Positions 7,633 to 16,320 of a stretch of DNA of 46,529 nucleotides are shown piece after piece. The stretch comes from JBBRMG01 sp038230955 (GTDB lineage: Bacteria > Patescibacteriota > Doudnabacteria > UBA920): the NCBI GenBank assembly GCA_038230955.1, contig JBBRMG010000006.1:1-46529 (forward strand), given 5' to 3'. Below the pieces are notes generated by a model that did no database searches, had not been told where the DNA came from, and saw only the letters and a program-made list of their open reading frames with translations. Both the position numbers and the translations under genes were made by a program. The first letter of the stretch is position 1. Every line of letters starts with the position of its first letter.

Positions 7633-8076
7633 ATGCCTAGTATTGAGAGCATTGAGTCCGACTTAACAACTGCTTTGAAAGCTCGTGATCAAGTTACGGT
7701 TGAGACTCTGCGCGGTTTAAAAACTCGCATTCAGAACGAGCAAATTGCTAAGGGCCAGCCTGTGGCTGATGACGACATTATTGCGTTGATTCGTTCGGAA
7801 GTGAAGCGTCGCAATGATGCGGCCAGTGCTTTTGATACAGGCGATCGGTCAGAGATGGCCGCAAAAGAGCGTCAGGAAGCTGCTATTTTACAAAACTATT
7901 TGCCGGCACAAATCGGTGAAGATGTCTTAGAAGCAAAAATTGATTCAATGGTCGCCGCAAATTCATGGACCGCCAAAGATTTTGGGGTTGCCATGGGTCA
8001 ATTAAAATCTGAGTTTGGCACCACTGCTGATGGCGGTACATTATCTCGCATTTTAAAAAACAAACTAAATTCGTAA
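7633..8076 (+). CDS. yqeY: GatB/YqeY domain protein
   Basis: A 147-residue protein matching the YqeY family, related to the tRNA-binding tail domain of the GatB amidotransferase subunit. Visible hallmarks are an early LKARDQVTVETLRGLKTRI helix, the ALIRSEVKRRNDAASAF segment and the NYLPAQI turn, with a helical C-terminus. The family may act on aminoacyl-tRNA quality or amidotransferase function, but its exact role is not established. It sits between rpsU and ftsA with 12-base spacers and no Shine-Dalgarno sequence, so it is probably translated from a polycistronic message. Confidence 0.9.
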   Translation: MPSIESIESDLTTALKARDQVTVETLRGLKTRIQNEQIAKGQPVADDDIIALIRSEVKRRNDAASAFDTGDRSEMAAKERQEAAILQNYLPAQIGEDVLEAKIDSMVAANSWTAKDFGVAMGQLKSEFGTTADGGTLSRILKNKLNS

Positions 8077-8088
8077 AGCCTTTATTGA

Positions 8089-9336
8089 ATGGCAAAAGAA
8101 CAGTACATTACCGGCCTAGACATTGGTACCCAAAATATTCGGGTAGTTCAGGCTAAATTGGAACCCACAGGTGGCCTTAATATTATCGGTGCATCCACCG
8201 TACTGTCTGCGGGGATGCGCAAAGGCGTGATAATCGATATTGAAGAGACGGTCTCATCTATTTCGGCGGTCTTAGAAAAAGTGGAGCGCATGACCGGTGT
8301 TCCGGTGACTCAGGCTAATATTTCCGTGGGCGGTAACCATATTACTTGTATTGAATCAAAGGGGGTTATTGCAGTGTCCCGAGCTGATGGTGAAATCAGT
8401 GAGAACGATGTGATTCGAGTCATAGACGCGTCGCAGGCTATTTCTATCCCGCCTAATCGGGAAGTGTTGCACGTTATCCCTAAAACATTTACTTTAGACG
8501 GACAAACAGGGATCAAAGATCCGGTCGGCATGACAGGTATTCGACTTGAGGTGGAAACAATCATCATCCATGGCGCGTTGCCATTCCTGAAAAACTTAAA
8601 CAAAGCAATTTTGCAAACTGGGCTAGAGATGGATCAATTGGTACTCAGTCCTCTGGCCGCCGCAAATGCTGTTCTAAACAAACGCCAAAAAGAACTGGGT
8701 GTGGCCGTGATTGATTTAGGCGCTGGCACAACCAGTATGGCCGTGTACGAAGAAAATAATTTACTGCATACAGCCATTGTTCCAGTGGGTTCGATGCATA
8801 TTACTAATGATATTGCGATTGGTTTACGTTGTACTATTGATACAGCCGAAAAAGTAAAGTTGCTTTACGGTAATGCTACTGCAGTAGGAGTAGACAAGTA
8901 TTCGGAAGTTGATTTGTCCAAAATAGATCCCGAAGAGAATGAAAGGGTCTCTCGGTTAGATGTAGTGGAAATTATTGAAGCTCGATTGGAAGAAATATTC
9001 GAATATTTGAGCCGAGAGTTGAAACAAATTAATCGTGATGGCAAACTACCAGCTGGAATTGTTTTGACTGGCGGCGGCAGTCTTCTCCCTGGAGTAGCAG
9101 AGTTTGCTAAAGATTTCTTTCGCCTACCTGTCGCCATCGGCAAACCTACTGAAGTAATGACAGTAATCGACCAAGTGATTGACCCTGCATTTGCTACTGT
9201 TGTGGGATTAGTCCAGTGGGGCGGTAAGTACTCTAGTGGCGTTTCCGAGCGGGGATTATTGGCCCCAGTGCAGGGCTTGTTAGAAAATAAGAATGTGCTA
9301 AAATTGAACAAGTGGTTCAAGTCTTTCTTGCCATAA
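8089..9336 (+). CDS. ftsA: Cell division protein FtsA
   Basis: Actin-like ATPase that anchors FtsZ filaments to the membrane. The 415 residues begin with the phosphate-1 motif GLDIGTQNIRVV (about 8-19), contain the SHS2/1C subdomain with VTQANISVGG, phosphate-2 VIDLGAGTTSMAV (about 205) and the adenosine motif VLTGGGSLLPGV (about 325). A basic amphipathic stretch at the C-terminus (LNKWFKSFLP) fits the membrane-targeting helix. It lies directly before ftsZ, the usual order, but the other dcw genes are absent on both sides. Confidence 0.96.
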   Translation: MAKEQYITGLDIGTQNIRVVQAKLEPTGGLNIIGASTVLSAGMRKGVIIDIEETVSSISAVLEKVERMTGVPVTQANISVGGNHITCIESKGVIAVSRADGEISENDVIRVIDASQAISIPPNREVLHVIPKTFTLDGQTGIKDPVGMTGIRLEVETIIIHGALPFLKNLNKAILQTGLEMDQLVLSPLAAANAVLNKRQKELGVAVIDLGAGTTSMAVYEENNLLHTAIVPVGSMHITNDIAIGLRCTIDTAEKVKLLYGNATAVGVDKYSEVDLSKIDPEENERVSRLDVVEIIEARLEEIFEYLSRELKQINRDGKLPAGIVLTGGGSLLPGVAEFAKDFFRLPVAIGKPTEVMTVIDQVIDPAFATVVGLVQWGGKYSSGVSERGLLAPVQGLLENKNVLKLNKWFKSFLP

Positions 9337-9392
9337 AACAAAAACTTCAAACAAAAATAGATAAACCAGATAATTTATCATTCCGGTATTTT

Positions 9393-10637
9393 ATGAAAAA
9401 ATCTATGGAAGTTAAATCTAAAATTGAAACTTTTGCGCGTATTAAAGTCCTCGGTATTGGTGGCTCCGGTACCAATGCGGTTAACCGCATGATTGAGCTT
9501 GGTATTAAGGGCGTCGAATTTATTGCCATTAATACTGACGCTCAAGCGTTGCATAACAACGCAGCTGACCGCAAAATCCACATTGGTAAAAGTATTACCA
9601 AAGGATTGGGCTCGGGTATGAACCCGGATCTTGGTCGTGAAGCAGCTGAAGAGTCGCAGGAAGAAATCGAAGAAGCTATCTCCAATGCCGACATGATATT
9701 TATTACATGTGGTTTGGGCGGTGGCACTGGCACTGGCGCAGCGCCAATCGTCGCTGAGCTGGCGAAGAACCGCGGCGTGTTAACTATTGCAGTGGTCACT
9801 AAGCCATTCACTTTCGAAGGTAGCAAGCGTAAGGAAACAGCGGAAGCTGGTTATGACAACTTGAAAGACAAGGTAGACGCAATTATTTCTATTCATAACG
9901 ACCGCATTTTACAAATTATAGATAAGAAAACTTCGCTGGTAGACGCCTTCAGCACAGTCGACGATATTTTGCGCCAGGGTATTTCCGGAATTTCTGATTT
10001 AATTACTACACACGGTATCGTTAACGCCGACTTTGCTGACGTCCGAACAATCATGCAAGATGCTGGCACAGCTCTTATGGGTATTGGTCGTGCATCTGGT
10101 GAGAACCGGGCGGAAGTGGCTGCAAAAGCTGCTGTCAATTCACCATTGCTTGATATGACTATCGATGGAGCCAAAGGGGTATTGTTCAATATTACTGGTG
10201 GTAAAGATTTGGGCATGTTTGAAATTGATGAAGCTGCCAAAGTCATTACCAAGAACGTTGATCCAGAAGCTCGGGTTAAATTCGGAACCGTTATTGATGA
10301 ATCCCTTGGTGATGAAATGGTGATTACCGTTATTGCCACTGGTTTTGATGAGAACAACCGCAAGCCTTCTTCCATGACCACTTTTTCTGTGAATGAGCCG
10401 GTAGAACCAATGGTCCGCCCAGCGGCCACTAATTTAGCTAATACTCAATCTGCCCCCACTTTTGTTGCTGAACCACCAAGAGTGGAAGTGAGGAAGCCCT
10501 TATTCTCACCTAAGCCCATAGAGCCTATCCAGCCAATTACCCCTGTACAGCCCGCTCAGGTTCGCCCTATAGAGACTCCGGCCGAAGAAGAGGATGAGCT
10601 GGATATTCCAGCCTTTATCCGGAAGAAGATGAAATAA
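9393..10637 (+). CDS. ftsZ: Cell division protein FtsZ
   Basis: Tubulin-like GTPase that forms the division ring. The GTP-binding domain carries IGGSGTNAVNRM near the start and the tubulin signature GGGTGTGAAP (about residue 110), followed by the T7 region NADFADVR. A Pro-rich linker (about 340-395) leads to the C-terminal peptide DIPAFIRKKMK that binds FtsA. I place the start at ATG 9393 (the next is 9405). The frame is open back to 9312 inside ftsA, but those residues do not resemble FtsZ. Length is about 414 residues, normal for the family. The next gene starts one base after its stop. Confidence 0.96.
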   Translation: MKKSMEVKSKIETFARIKVLGIGGSGTNAVNRMIELGIKGVEFIAINTDAQALHNNAADRKIHIGKSITKGLGSGMNPDLGREAAEESQEEIEEAISNADMIFITCGLGGGTGTGAAPIVAELAKNRGVLTIAVVTKPFTFEGSKRKETAEAGYDNLKDKVDAIISIHNDRILQIIDKKTSLVDAFSTVDDILRQGISGISDLITTHGIVNADFADVRTIMQDAGTALMGIGRASGENRAEVAAKAAVNSPLLDMTIDGAKGVLFNITGGKDLGMFEIDEAAKVITKNVDPEARVKFGTVIDESLGDEMVITVIATGFDENNRKPSSMTTFSVNEPVEPMVRPAATNLANTQSAPTFVAEPPRVEVRKPLFSPKPIEPIQPITPVQPAQVRPIETPAEEEDELDIPAFIRKKMK

Positions 10638-10638
10638 C

Positions 10639-12009
10639 ATGAGCAAGACATTAAAGTTATCCATTGCTTGTGGGGTAATTTTTTTAATTTTAGTATTACT
10701 ATTCACTTTTCAAGTAGGGCGTAGTGTAGAGCGTCAGTTGAGGGACACTACAGTAACCCAGTCCAACAGTCCAACCGGCAATTCGTATGGTTATAGTAAA
10801 TCAGGACAAGGTTATTCCGGACAAGCATCTGGCAACGTGGCAGTTTTTCCGAAACTGTTATTTTCCGGTCCTGAGGGAATGGAAGTTTGGCAAAATGGAA
10901 AGTTTGTCACTGTAAGTAAACGGGACACGACTAAATTCAGCTTGGGTAATTTAATAATTTCTCCAGACCGTTCAAAATTTATATACGGCTTTTTTAATAG
11001 TGGTACTGACGGCGGTCCAAACGGCATGTTTGGTTCGGCGGCTAATACTTTAGAACTAGCCGCATTTGATAAATCTTTGAGTGCCAAGACTGTTGGGCAA
11101 GCCGGTACAACTGCCAAATGGAGCTTGGCTTGGTCTCCAAATAACCAGTTGATTTCTTATGTGGTGAATGACGGTCAGGAGATGGCAATTTTGGATATCA
11201 ATCAAAATAAGGTTGTACAAAATTTAAAAGGGAAAGATACTTCTCCAGTAGCTTGGCTAGGGGATAACGACATTAGTTTTGTTCAGGATAACAAATTGTA
11301 CCGTGGCACAATTGCCAACCCCAGACAGACAACAATAGCCGAAAAAGTAGAGAATTCTTTGTGTACATTTGAATCGCCCCCTGACCTAGTTGCCCCTAAT
11401 TGGTCACGTGACCATCGTTATGTCGGCTATTATACAGTTGCGGGATATGTTGTGAAAGATACATCAGATAGCAAGACTTTTACCGCAAATGCAGCAAAGC
11501 CTAGCAGCGATGAAATTTGTAGCAATAATATTGATGTTCGGCCCATAGGCTGGGATAATTCTAATAATTTCTATTTTGTTACTAATCAGGGCAAGAAAGT
11601 AATGCGCATGAATTTGCCGGATGGCAAACAACAGGCGTTTGTTAATACTTACGCTGGTGGCGATTCCCACCTTGTCTCCATTTCTCCCGATGGCGCTTAT
11701 ATGATGTACGATCAAGGGGCGCCAGGTTTGCCGACTGGGCACTCGATTAATAGATCAGGGGATAATGGGGAGGTAGTTTGTCACGGTATGTATGATGTCC
11801 GCCATAGCGAAGGCCTAGCCGCTGAAGATGCGGGCTGGTCAGTGAAATACCCCGGAACCGTGGCACTAACGACGGCAAGCCCGCAAGGATACGTTATTAC
11901 CGTCTATGATATCAAAAATTGCCATTTTGTAAATTCTTTATACATCCCTACTCCAGAAGATGTGGGGGGTGTAACTGCGCGGGGAATGGAATTCTTTGGA
12001 ATAGAGTAA
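10639..12009 (+). CDS. Membrane-anchored protein with propeller-like extracytoplasmic domain
   Basis: I do not recognise a named family. The 456 residues start with one membrane helix (about 5-25), then a Ser/Gly/Tyr-rich linker (about 40-70), then an all-beta region with repeated units resembling TolB/WD40-like beta-propeller blades: IISPDRSKFIYGF, LAWSPNNQLISYV, WSRDHRYVGYY and SISPDGAYMMYD. Each has the SPD-x5-Y pattern typical of such blades. An extracytoplasmic interaction or scaffold role is plausible. It begins one base after ftsZ, so it is co-transcribed with the division genes, and a strong terminator follows it. Confidence 0.7.
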   Translation: MSKTLKLSIACGVIFLILVLLFTFQVGRSVERQLRDTTVTQSNSPTGNSYGYSKSGQGYSGQASGNVAVFPKLLFSGPEGMEVWQNGKFVTVSKRDTTKFSLGNLIISPDRSKFIYGFFNSGTDGGPNGMFGSAANTLELAAFDKSLSAKTVGQAGTTAKWSLAWSPNNQLISYVVNDGQEMAILDINQNKVVQNLKGKDTSPVAWLGDNDISFVQDNKLYRGTIANPRQTTIAEKVENSLCTFESPPDLVAPNWSRDHRYVGYYTVAGYVVKDTSDSKTFTANAAKPSSDEICSNNIDVRPIGWDNSNNFYFVTNQGKKVMRMNLPDGKQQAFVNTYAGGDSHLVSISPDGAYMMYDQGAPGLPTGHSINRSGDNGEVVCHGMYDVRHSEGLAAEDAGWSVKYPGTVALTTASPQGYVITVYDIKNCHFVNSLYIPTPEDVGGVTARGMEFFGIE

Positions 12010-12025
12010 TTAAATAGCACAAGAA

Positions 12026-12053
12026 ACGCACATCCCAGGATGTGTGTTTTTTT
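12026..12053 (+). terminator. Rho-independent terminator of the fts operon
   Basis: Stem ACGCACATCC / GGATGTGTGT with a 2-base loop (12026-12047), followed by a T-run to 12053. It closes the plus-strand operon ending with the propeller-like protein. Confidence 0.85.
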
Positions 12054-12086
12054 GACCCCCCACAACTTACCAAGAACTAACAATTT

Positions 12087-12095
12087 TGTGGATAA
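12087..12095 (+). promoter_or_regulatory. Perfect DnaA box upstream of nrdR
   Basis: TGTGGATAA is the exact complement of the DnaA consensus TTATCCACA. It lies about 80 bases upstream of the nrdR promoter. In Escherichia coli DnaA binds upstream of nrdAB, so a link between replication initiation and dNTP supply is possible here. A single 9-base match can also be chance. Just downstream, AATTACCG and CGGTAATT form an 8-base inverted repeat (about 12107-12137). Confidence 0.4.
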
Positions 12096-12167
12096 CCCCG
12101 GTTAAAAATTACCGGATTTTAGAGGAAGTTCGGTAATTCTTCATAATTCAGCCAGATTATAAAATCT

Positions 12168-12222
12168 TTGCCTAACACTATATGTTGTTGTATAATACTT
12201 AAGGTAATACTATATCTAGTAG
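12168..12222 (+). promoter_or_regulatory. nrdR promoter with two NrdR boxes
   Basis: Promoter TTGCCT (12168-12173), 17-base spacer, TATAAT (12191-12196). Two A/T-rich boxes resembling NrdR sites (consensus ACAC-ATAT-) flank the -10: ACACTATATGTTGTTG at 12175-12190, within the spacer, and ATACTATATCTAGTAG at 12207-12222. Their starts are 32 bases apart, three helical turns, the usual spacing of paired NrdR boxes. The arrangement predicts that NrdR represses its own cassette, including nrdJ, when dATP is high. Confidence 0.7.
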
Positions 12223-12265
12223 TTTGAAATAAAAACCAGGTTTAATTTAACTATCCATTTGGCCT

Positions 12266-12712
12266 ATGCGTTGTCCAAACTGTGAAAATTCCGACACCAA
12301 AGTACTTGATTCGCGGCCTGTTGAAGAAGGTAATGCTATACGGCGCAGGCGAGAGTGCGAAAAGTGCAGTTTCAGGTTCTCCACTTACGAAGAAATTGAA
12401 ATTCTCGATTTGACTGTAGTAAAGCGGGACGAAGCAACCCAAGGTTATTCCCGTGAGAAGTTGGAGAGAGGAATTAGGCGGGCGTTTGAGAAGCGACCCC
12501 ATGACGACGGCACCTTTAAGAAAATTATCTCTGGTGTTGAACAGGAAATTCAAAAGAAGGCCGCTGGAGGTGCCATCAAGAGTAGCGATATAGGGGAGAT
12601 AGTTATGAAGCGCATAAAAAAAATCGATAAAGTCGCTTACATCCGATTCGCCAGCGTGTACAGACAATTTGAAGACGTAGAAGAATTTAAAGCCGCTATT
12701 CAAAAGCTGTGA
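12266..12712 (+). CDS. nrdR: Transcriptional repressor NrdR
   Basis: ATP/dATP-sensing repressor of ribonucleotide reductase genes. The 148 residues have the N-terminal zinc ribbon (MRCPNC at the start and CEKC about 30 residues on, with the basic RPVEEGNAIRRRR stretch between them) followed by an ATP-cone (about 47-137) with VVKRDEATQGYSREKLERGI. The length is typical. The gene sits immediately upstream of its expected target nrdJ and behind two putative NrdR boxes, so autoregulation is likely. No Shine-Dalgarno sequence is evident before the ATG. Confidence 0.97.
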   Translation: MRCPNCENSDTKVLDSRPVEEGNAIRRRRECEKCSFRFSTYEEIEILDLTVVKRDEATQGYSREKLERGIRRAFEKRPHDDGTFKKIISGVEQEIQKKAAGGAIKSSDIGEIVMKRIKKIDKVAYIRFASVYRQFEDVEEFKAAIQKL

Positions 12713-12731
12713 ATATAATAGATTTATATTC

Positions 12732-12812
12732 GTTCAAGGAATGGCAGTCTTGAAAACCAGTCGTCTAAGTCATTTAGACTCCAATGGTTTTTGCAACTAC
12801 CATTCCTTGAAC
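12732..12812. repeat. 81-base nested hairpin between nrdR and nrdJ
   Basis: Perfect 13-base outer arms GTTCAAGGAATGG (12732-12744) and CCATTCCTTGAAC (12800-12812) enclose a second stem, TTGAAAACCA with TGGTTTTTGCAA (2-base bulge), and a tip GTCTAA-gtcat-TTAGAC. No U-run follows, so it is not a simple terminator. It lies inside the transcribed nrdR-nrdJ region, 37 bases before the nrdJ start. It could be an RNA stability or processing element, or modulate nrdJ. It is not a tRNA: no D-arm or T-arm can be fitted. Confidence 0.75.
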
Positions 12813-12849
12813 AAAAACAAAACGATAACATTAACTAACTGCTAAAAAT

Positions 12850-15600
12850 ATGGAACCGCAAATCCACGACAACTTACAAGCTAGAACCAAGAATGCTTTA
12901 TCAGAATTAGGGGAAAAGATTTTTCTTGACCGGTACGCAGTAAAGGATACTAAGAAAGAAACTTTGTCAGTGGGTGATACCGTTGTAGTTTGTGTGAATT
13001 TAAAAACAGGGCAACGAGAAATTGGTGTTGTCGAAGCATTTGATGAACGAACAAAGTTGGTTCAGGTTAAATTGCGTGACGGTTCCATTGAAGAGCGGGC
13101 GATTGAGCATGTAGACAAACCACTGGAAACTGTCCCCGAACAAATGTATGACCGTATTGCTCGTCACATTGCAAGTGTCGAAAAAACCCCAGAGTTGCAA
13201 GCCGAGTGGGGCGCTAAGTTTAAAGAACTGATGGACGACTGGAAGTATGTTCCCGGTGGGCGTATTTATACCGGTGCTGGCACAGATCAGAATCTAACTT
13301 TTTATAATTGTTATGTCATCCCGTCTCCCAAAGACAGTCGTGGCGGTATCTTTGAAACGTTGTCGCAGATGGCCGAAATTATGTCCCGCGGCGGCGGCGT
13401 CGGTATTAATGTATCGTCTTTGCGCCCGCGCTACGCTTATGTCAAAGGTGTAAACGGCCGATCTAGCGGTTCCGTGTCTTGGGCATCTTTGTACAGCTTC
13501 GTTACTGGTTTAATTGAACAAGGGGGATCTCGCCGCGGCGCGCTGATGCTAATTCTGAACGCCTGGCACCCTGACGTTATGGATTTCATCAATTCTAAGA
13601 AAGAGGCTGGCCGCATTACTAACGCTAATATTTCTGTTGGTATTACTGATGATTTTATGGCTGCCGTTAAAGCTGATAAGGAGTGGGACTTGGTGTTCCC
13701 AGACACTTCTGATACCAACTACGCGGAGCACTGGAACGGTGACATGACCGCATGGAAGAAACTAGGCGGTAAAGTGTTGGTTCATAAAACCGTCCGCGCT
13801 AAAGATATTTGGGATAACATTATTGAATCGGCGTGGTCATCGGCTGAACCCGGGATGTATTTTATTGACCGCGCTAATTATTATTCCAACTCTGGTTACT
13901 ATGCGCAGTTGCCTTGTACCAACCCCTGTGGTGAACAGCCACTGCCAGCGTGGGGAGTGTGCAACCTCGGTCACGTTAACTTAGCTAAGCACATGGAGGA
14001 GAGCGGTACTGACGTCGATTGGAACAAGTTGAAGACTACTGTCCAACAAGCGGTACGTTTTCAGGATAATGTGATCGACGCCACTCCGTACTTCTTTGAA
14101 GAGAATCGCGAACAACAAATGAGCGAACGTCGCATTGGCATGGGCACAATTGGACTAGCAGAAATGTTAATTAAACTTCATTTGCGTTATGGCAGCGAAG
14201 AAGCAGTGCTGTTCATCGACAAATTGTATCAGTTCATTGCTGTTACATCTTACGAAACTTCTATTGAACTGGCTCGTGAGAAGGGAGCGTTCGGTCGGTT
14301 CGAAGCAGAAGGTTTTCTCAGCTCTGGCTTTATGAAGAACATGCCAACCTACATTCGTGACCTCGTCGCTAAGTATGGTATCCGCAACGTTACGATTTTG
14401 ACTCAGGCGCCAACCGGTACAGTCGGTACTATGGTGGGAACATCTACCGGTATCGAACCGTTTTTCTCCTGGACTTATTTCCGCAAGTCTCGCTTAGGAG
14501 TGCATCAGGAACATATAAAGTTGGCCAAGGATTGGATCGAACAACATCCCGAACAAGAATTGCCAAAATATTTCACTACCGCTATGGAGCTGATGCCAGA
14601 AGAACACGTTGCAGTACAAGCAGCAGTACAGCGCTGGATGGACTCCGCTATTTCTAAAACCGTAAACGCCCCTGAGCATTACACGATTGAACAGACTGCC
14701 AAGCTGTATGAAATGATGTATGACTTAGGCTGTAAAGGGGGCACAATTTATCGTGATGGTTCTCGTGACGAGCAGGTATTGGCTGTTGATTCCAAGAAAC
14801 TGGGGAAAGACGCATCCGACCAAGTAGATGCTATGGATGCGGCTAAAGCAGCGGCGAGTGCAGTTCAAGCACCGATAAAGAACACTGTCACTGTGGAAAC
14901 CGCTCCAGACCCACAGCAAGTGATGTCTGTATCTGCTGGCGGTAGCGTACAGTTTAAAATCGCGCCGCGTGAACGACCAAACGTGATGCAGGGGATGACT
15001 TACAAAATGAAAACTGCTTATGGCCATTTGTACGTCACTATTAATGAGGACAAGTACGGGGTATTTGAAGTATTTGCTTCGTTGGGTAAGTCCGGTGGGT
15101 TTTTTGGCGCTCAAACTGAAGCTATTACCAGAATTATTTCTTTAGCTCTTCGCTCCAACGTGGCATTGGATGAAATTATTGATCAGCTAAAAGGTATCCG
15201 TGGACCAGATGTGTCTTTTGCCGATGGGCAGGCCATTTATTCTTTGCCCGATGCGATTGGGAAAATTCTAGAAAAACATGTTAATCGTAGCCAACAAGAA
15301 TTGAACTTTGATTTTGTTGCAGAGTTGCAAAATAACGATGCGGTGCAGACCCCAGGTGTAGAGCCAATATCGCCTGAACAACCAGCTCATCCGGAGCAGC
15401 CAATTAAACCAACGGCTGTGATGGAAACAGTAGAGCAGTCTACCATTAAAGCTAATGGTAATCTGACTTATCAAAAAACAGAGAAGGTGTCTATTGCCAA
15501 TATGGGCAACGCACCTGTCTGCGGTGTTTGTAGCGGCATGTTGGTAATGGCTGAAGGATGTATGAAGTGTGAGTCTTGCGGTTTTAGCAAGTGTGGCTAA
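12850..15600 (+). CDS. nrdJ: Adenosylcobalamin-dependent (class II) ribonucleotide reductase
   Basis: Makes deoxyribonucleotides using a radical generated from adenosylcobalamin; works with or without oxygen. The 916 residues contain an N-terminal extension (1-120), then the barrel with the first redox cysteine in FYNCYVIPSP (about 155), the radical-site motif NPCGEQPLP (about 358) and TQAPTGTVG (about 520). A TSCPD-type domain follows (about 710-815). The tail bears a four-cysteine zinc-ribbon-like end (CGVC...CESC and a terminal CG, about 892-916) that supplies the re-reducing thiols. It is complete. NrdR upstream and the cobalamin adenosyltransferase 10 bases downstream form a functional cassette. 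Confidence 0.96.
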   Translation: MEPQIHDNLQARTKNALSELGEKIFLDRYAVKDTKKETLSVGDTVVVCVNLKTGQREIGVVEAFDERTKLVQVKLRDGSIEERAIEHVDKPLETVPEQMYDRIARHIASVEKTPELQAEWGAKFKELMDDWKYVPGGRIYTGAGTDQNLTFYNCYVIPSPKDSRGGIFETLSQMAEIMSRGGGVGINVSSLRPRYAYVKGVNGRSSGSVSWASLYSFVTGLIEQGGSRRGALMLILNAWHPDVMDFINSKKEAGRITNANISVGITDDFMAAVKADKEWDLVFPDTSDTNYAEHWNGDMTAWKKLGGKVLVHKTVRAKDIWDNIIESAWSSAEPGMYFIDRANYYSNSGYYAQLPCTNPCGEQPLPAWGVCNLGHVNLAKHMEESGTDVDWNKLKTTVQQAVRFQDNVIDATPYFFEENREQQMSERRIGMGTIGLAEMLIKLHLRYGSEEAVLFIDKLYQFIAVTSYETSIELAREKGAFGRFEAEGFLSSGFMKNMPTYIRDLVAKYGIRNVTILTQAPTGTVGTMVGTSTGIEPFFSWTYFRKSRLGVHQEHIKLAKDWIEQHPEQELPKYFTTAMELMPEEHVAVQAAVQRWMDSAISKTVNAPEHYTIEQTAKLYEMMYDLGCKGGTIYRDGSRDEQVLAVDSKKLGKDASDQVDAMDAAKAAASAVQAPIKNTVTVETAPDPQQVMSVSAGGSVQFKIAPRERPNVMQGMTYKMKTAYGHLYVTINEDKYGVFEVFASLGKSGGFFGAQTEAITRIISLALRSNVALDEIIDQLKGIRGPDVSFADGQAIYSLPDAIGKILEKHVNRSQQELNFDFVAELQNNDAVQTPGVEPISPEQPAHPEQPIKPTAVMETVEQSTIKANGNLTYQKTEKVSIANMGNAPVCGVCSGMLVMAEGCMKCESCGFSKCG

Positions 15601-15610
15601 GGCGTAGTTG

Positions 15611-16231
15611 ATGATGAACAAAAAACCAAAAGCGGACGTAGTCATTCCTAAAAAAGGTCTGGTCATTTGCAACATTGGTGATGGCAAGGGGAAAACTACG
15701 GCAGCCATTGGTTCAGCCGTGCGGGCCAGTGGGGCCGGGTTAAATGTATTCATTCTGCAGTTTGTGAAAGCTAGTAAGCCGAAAGACGGGGAGCGACTGC
15801 AACCGGGGGAGTGGCCGCTATCTAATGAGATTAATTTTTTTAATGAGCTTAAGCTAGGCGGACAGTTGGGTCGCATTGATACAGATCAAGTGGGCATCGG
15901 CTTTGTCGGTATTTTAGGTGATCGAAAGCAAAAAGACGCTCATGTCAGGGAAGCGTTGCGCGGATTAGAAATGACGCGCCGAATTATTCAGTCGGGCGAC
16001 TATCAATTCATTATTTTGGACGAAATTTTGTCAGCGGTGGATTTAGAACTGCTGACGGAGCAGGATATCATTGATATTATTCAAACTAAGCCAGAATCTG
16101 TGCATATTATGATGACTGGGCATAAAAAATATCCGAAAATTTTTAAATTATGTGACACCGTTACCGAAATGAAAGTAGTAAAGCACGCTTACTACTCGGG
16201 GGTTTTGGCGCAGAAGGGCATAGATTTTTGA
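15611..16231 (+). CDS. cobO: Cob(I)alamin adenosyltransferase (CobO/BtuR type)
   Basis: Transfers the adenosyl group of ATP to cob(I)alamin, producing the coenzyme needed by NrdJ. The 206 residues show the P-loop GDGKGKTTAAIG (about 23-34), FILQFVKA, the acidic LDEILSAVD region (about 137-145) and a late MMTGHKK motif, as in CobA/BtuR. No cobalamin biosynthesis or uptake gene lies in the window, so the corrinoid is probably scavenged. Start at ATG 15611 (15614 also possible); a TTG at 15608 is less likely. Co-transcription with nrdJ is evident from the 10-base spacer. Confidence 0.93.
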   Translation: MMNKKPKADVVIPKKGLVICNIGDGKGKTTAAIGSAVRASGAGLNVFILQFVKASKPKDGERLQPGEWPLSNEINFFNELKLGGQLGRIDTDQVGIGFVGILGDRKQKDAHVREALRGLEMTRRIIQSGDYQFIILDEILSAVDLELLTEQDIIDIIQTKPESVHIMMTGHKKYPKIFKLCDTVTEMKVVKHAYYSGVLAQKGIDF

Positions 16232-16237
16232 TGGAAC

Positions 16238-16266
16238 TTGATTTTTTTATGAAAAAGGAGTATAAT
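16238..16266 (+). promoter_or_regulatory. Sigma-70 promoter of the DUF202 gene
   Basis: TTGATT (16238-16243), 17-base spacer, TATAAT (16261-16266). It is 54 bases before the ATG at 16321. Confidence 0.7.
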
Positions 16267-16320
16267 GATAGTAAGTTAAGCTTTTTTGAAACAAAAAAAT
16301 AATTAATTGAGTGAATCACT

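Noticed and set aside
9312..9392. 27-residue N-terminal extension of FtsZ overlapping ftsA
   Set aside because: FtsZ homology begins after ATG 9393; the upstream residues are a frame-shifted reading of the ftsA end.
12732..12812. tRNA gene between nrdR and nrdJ
   Set aside because: The acceptor-like stem is long and perfect, but no D-arm or T-arm with the right sizes can be formed and no GTTC-type T-loop is present.
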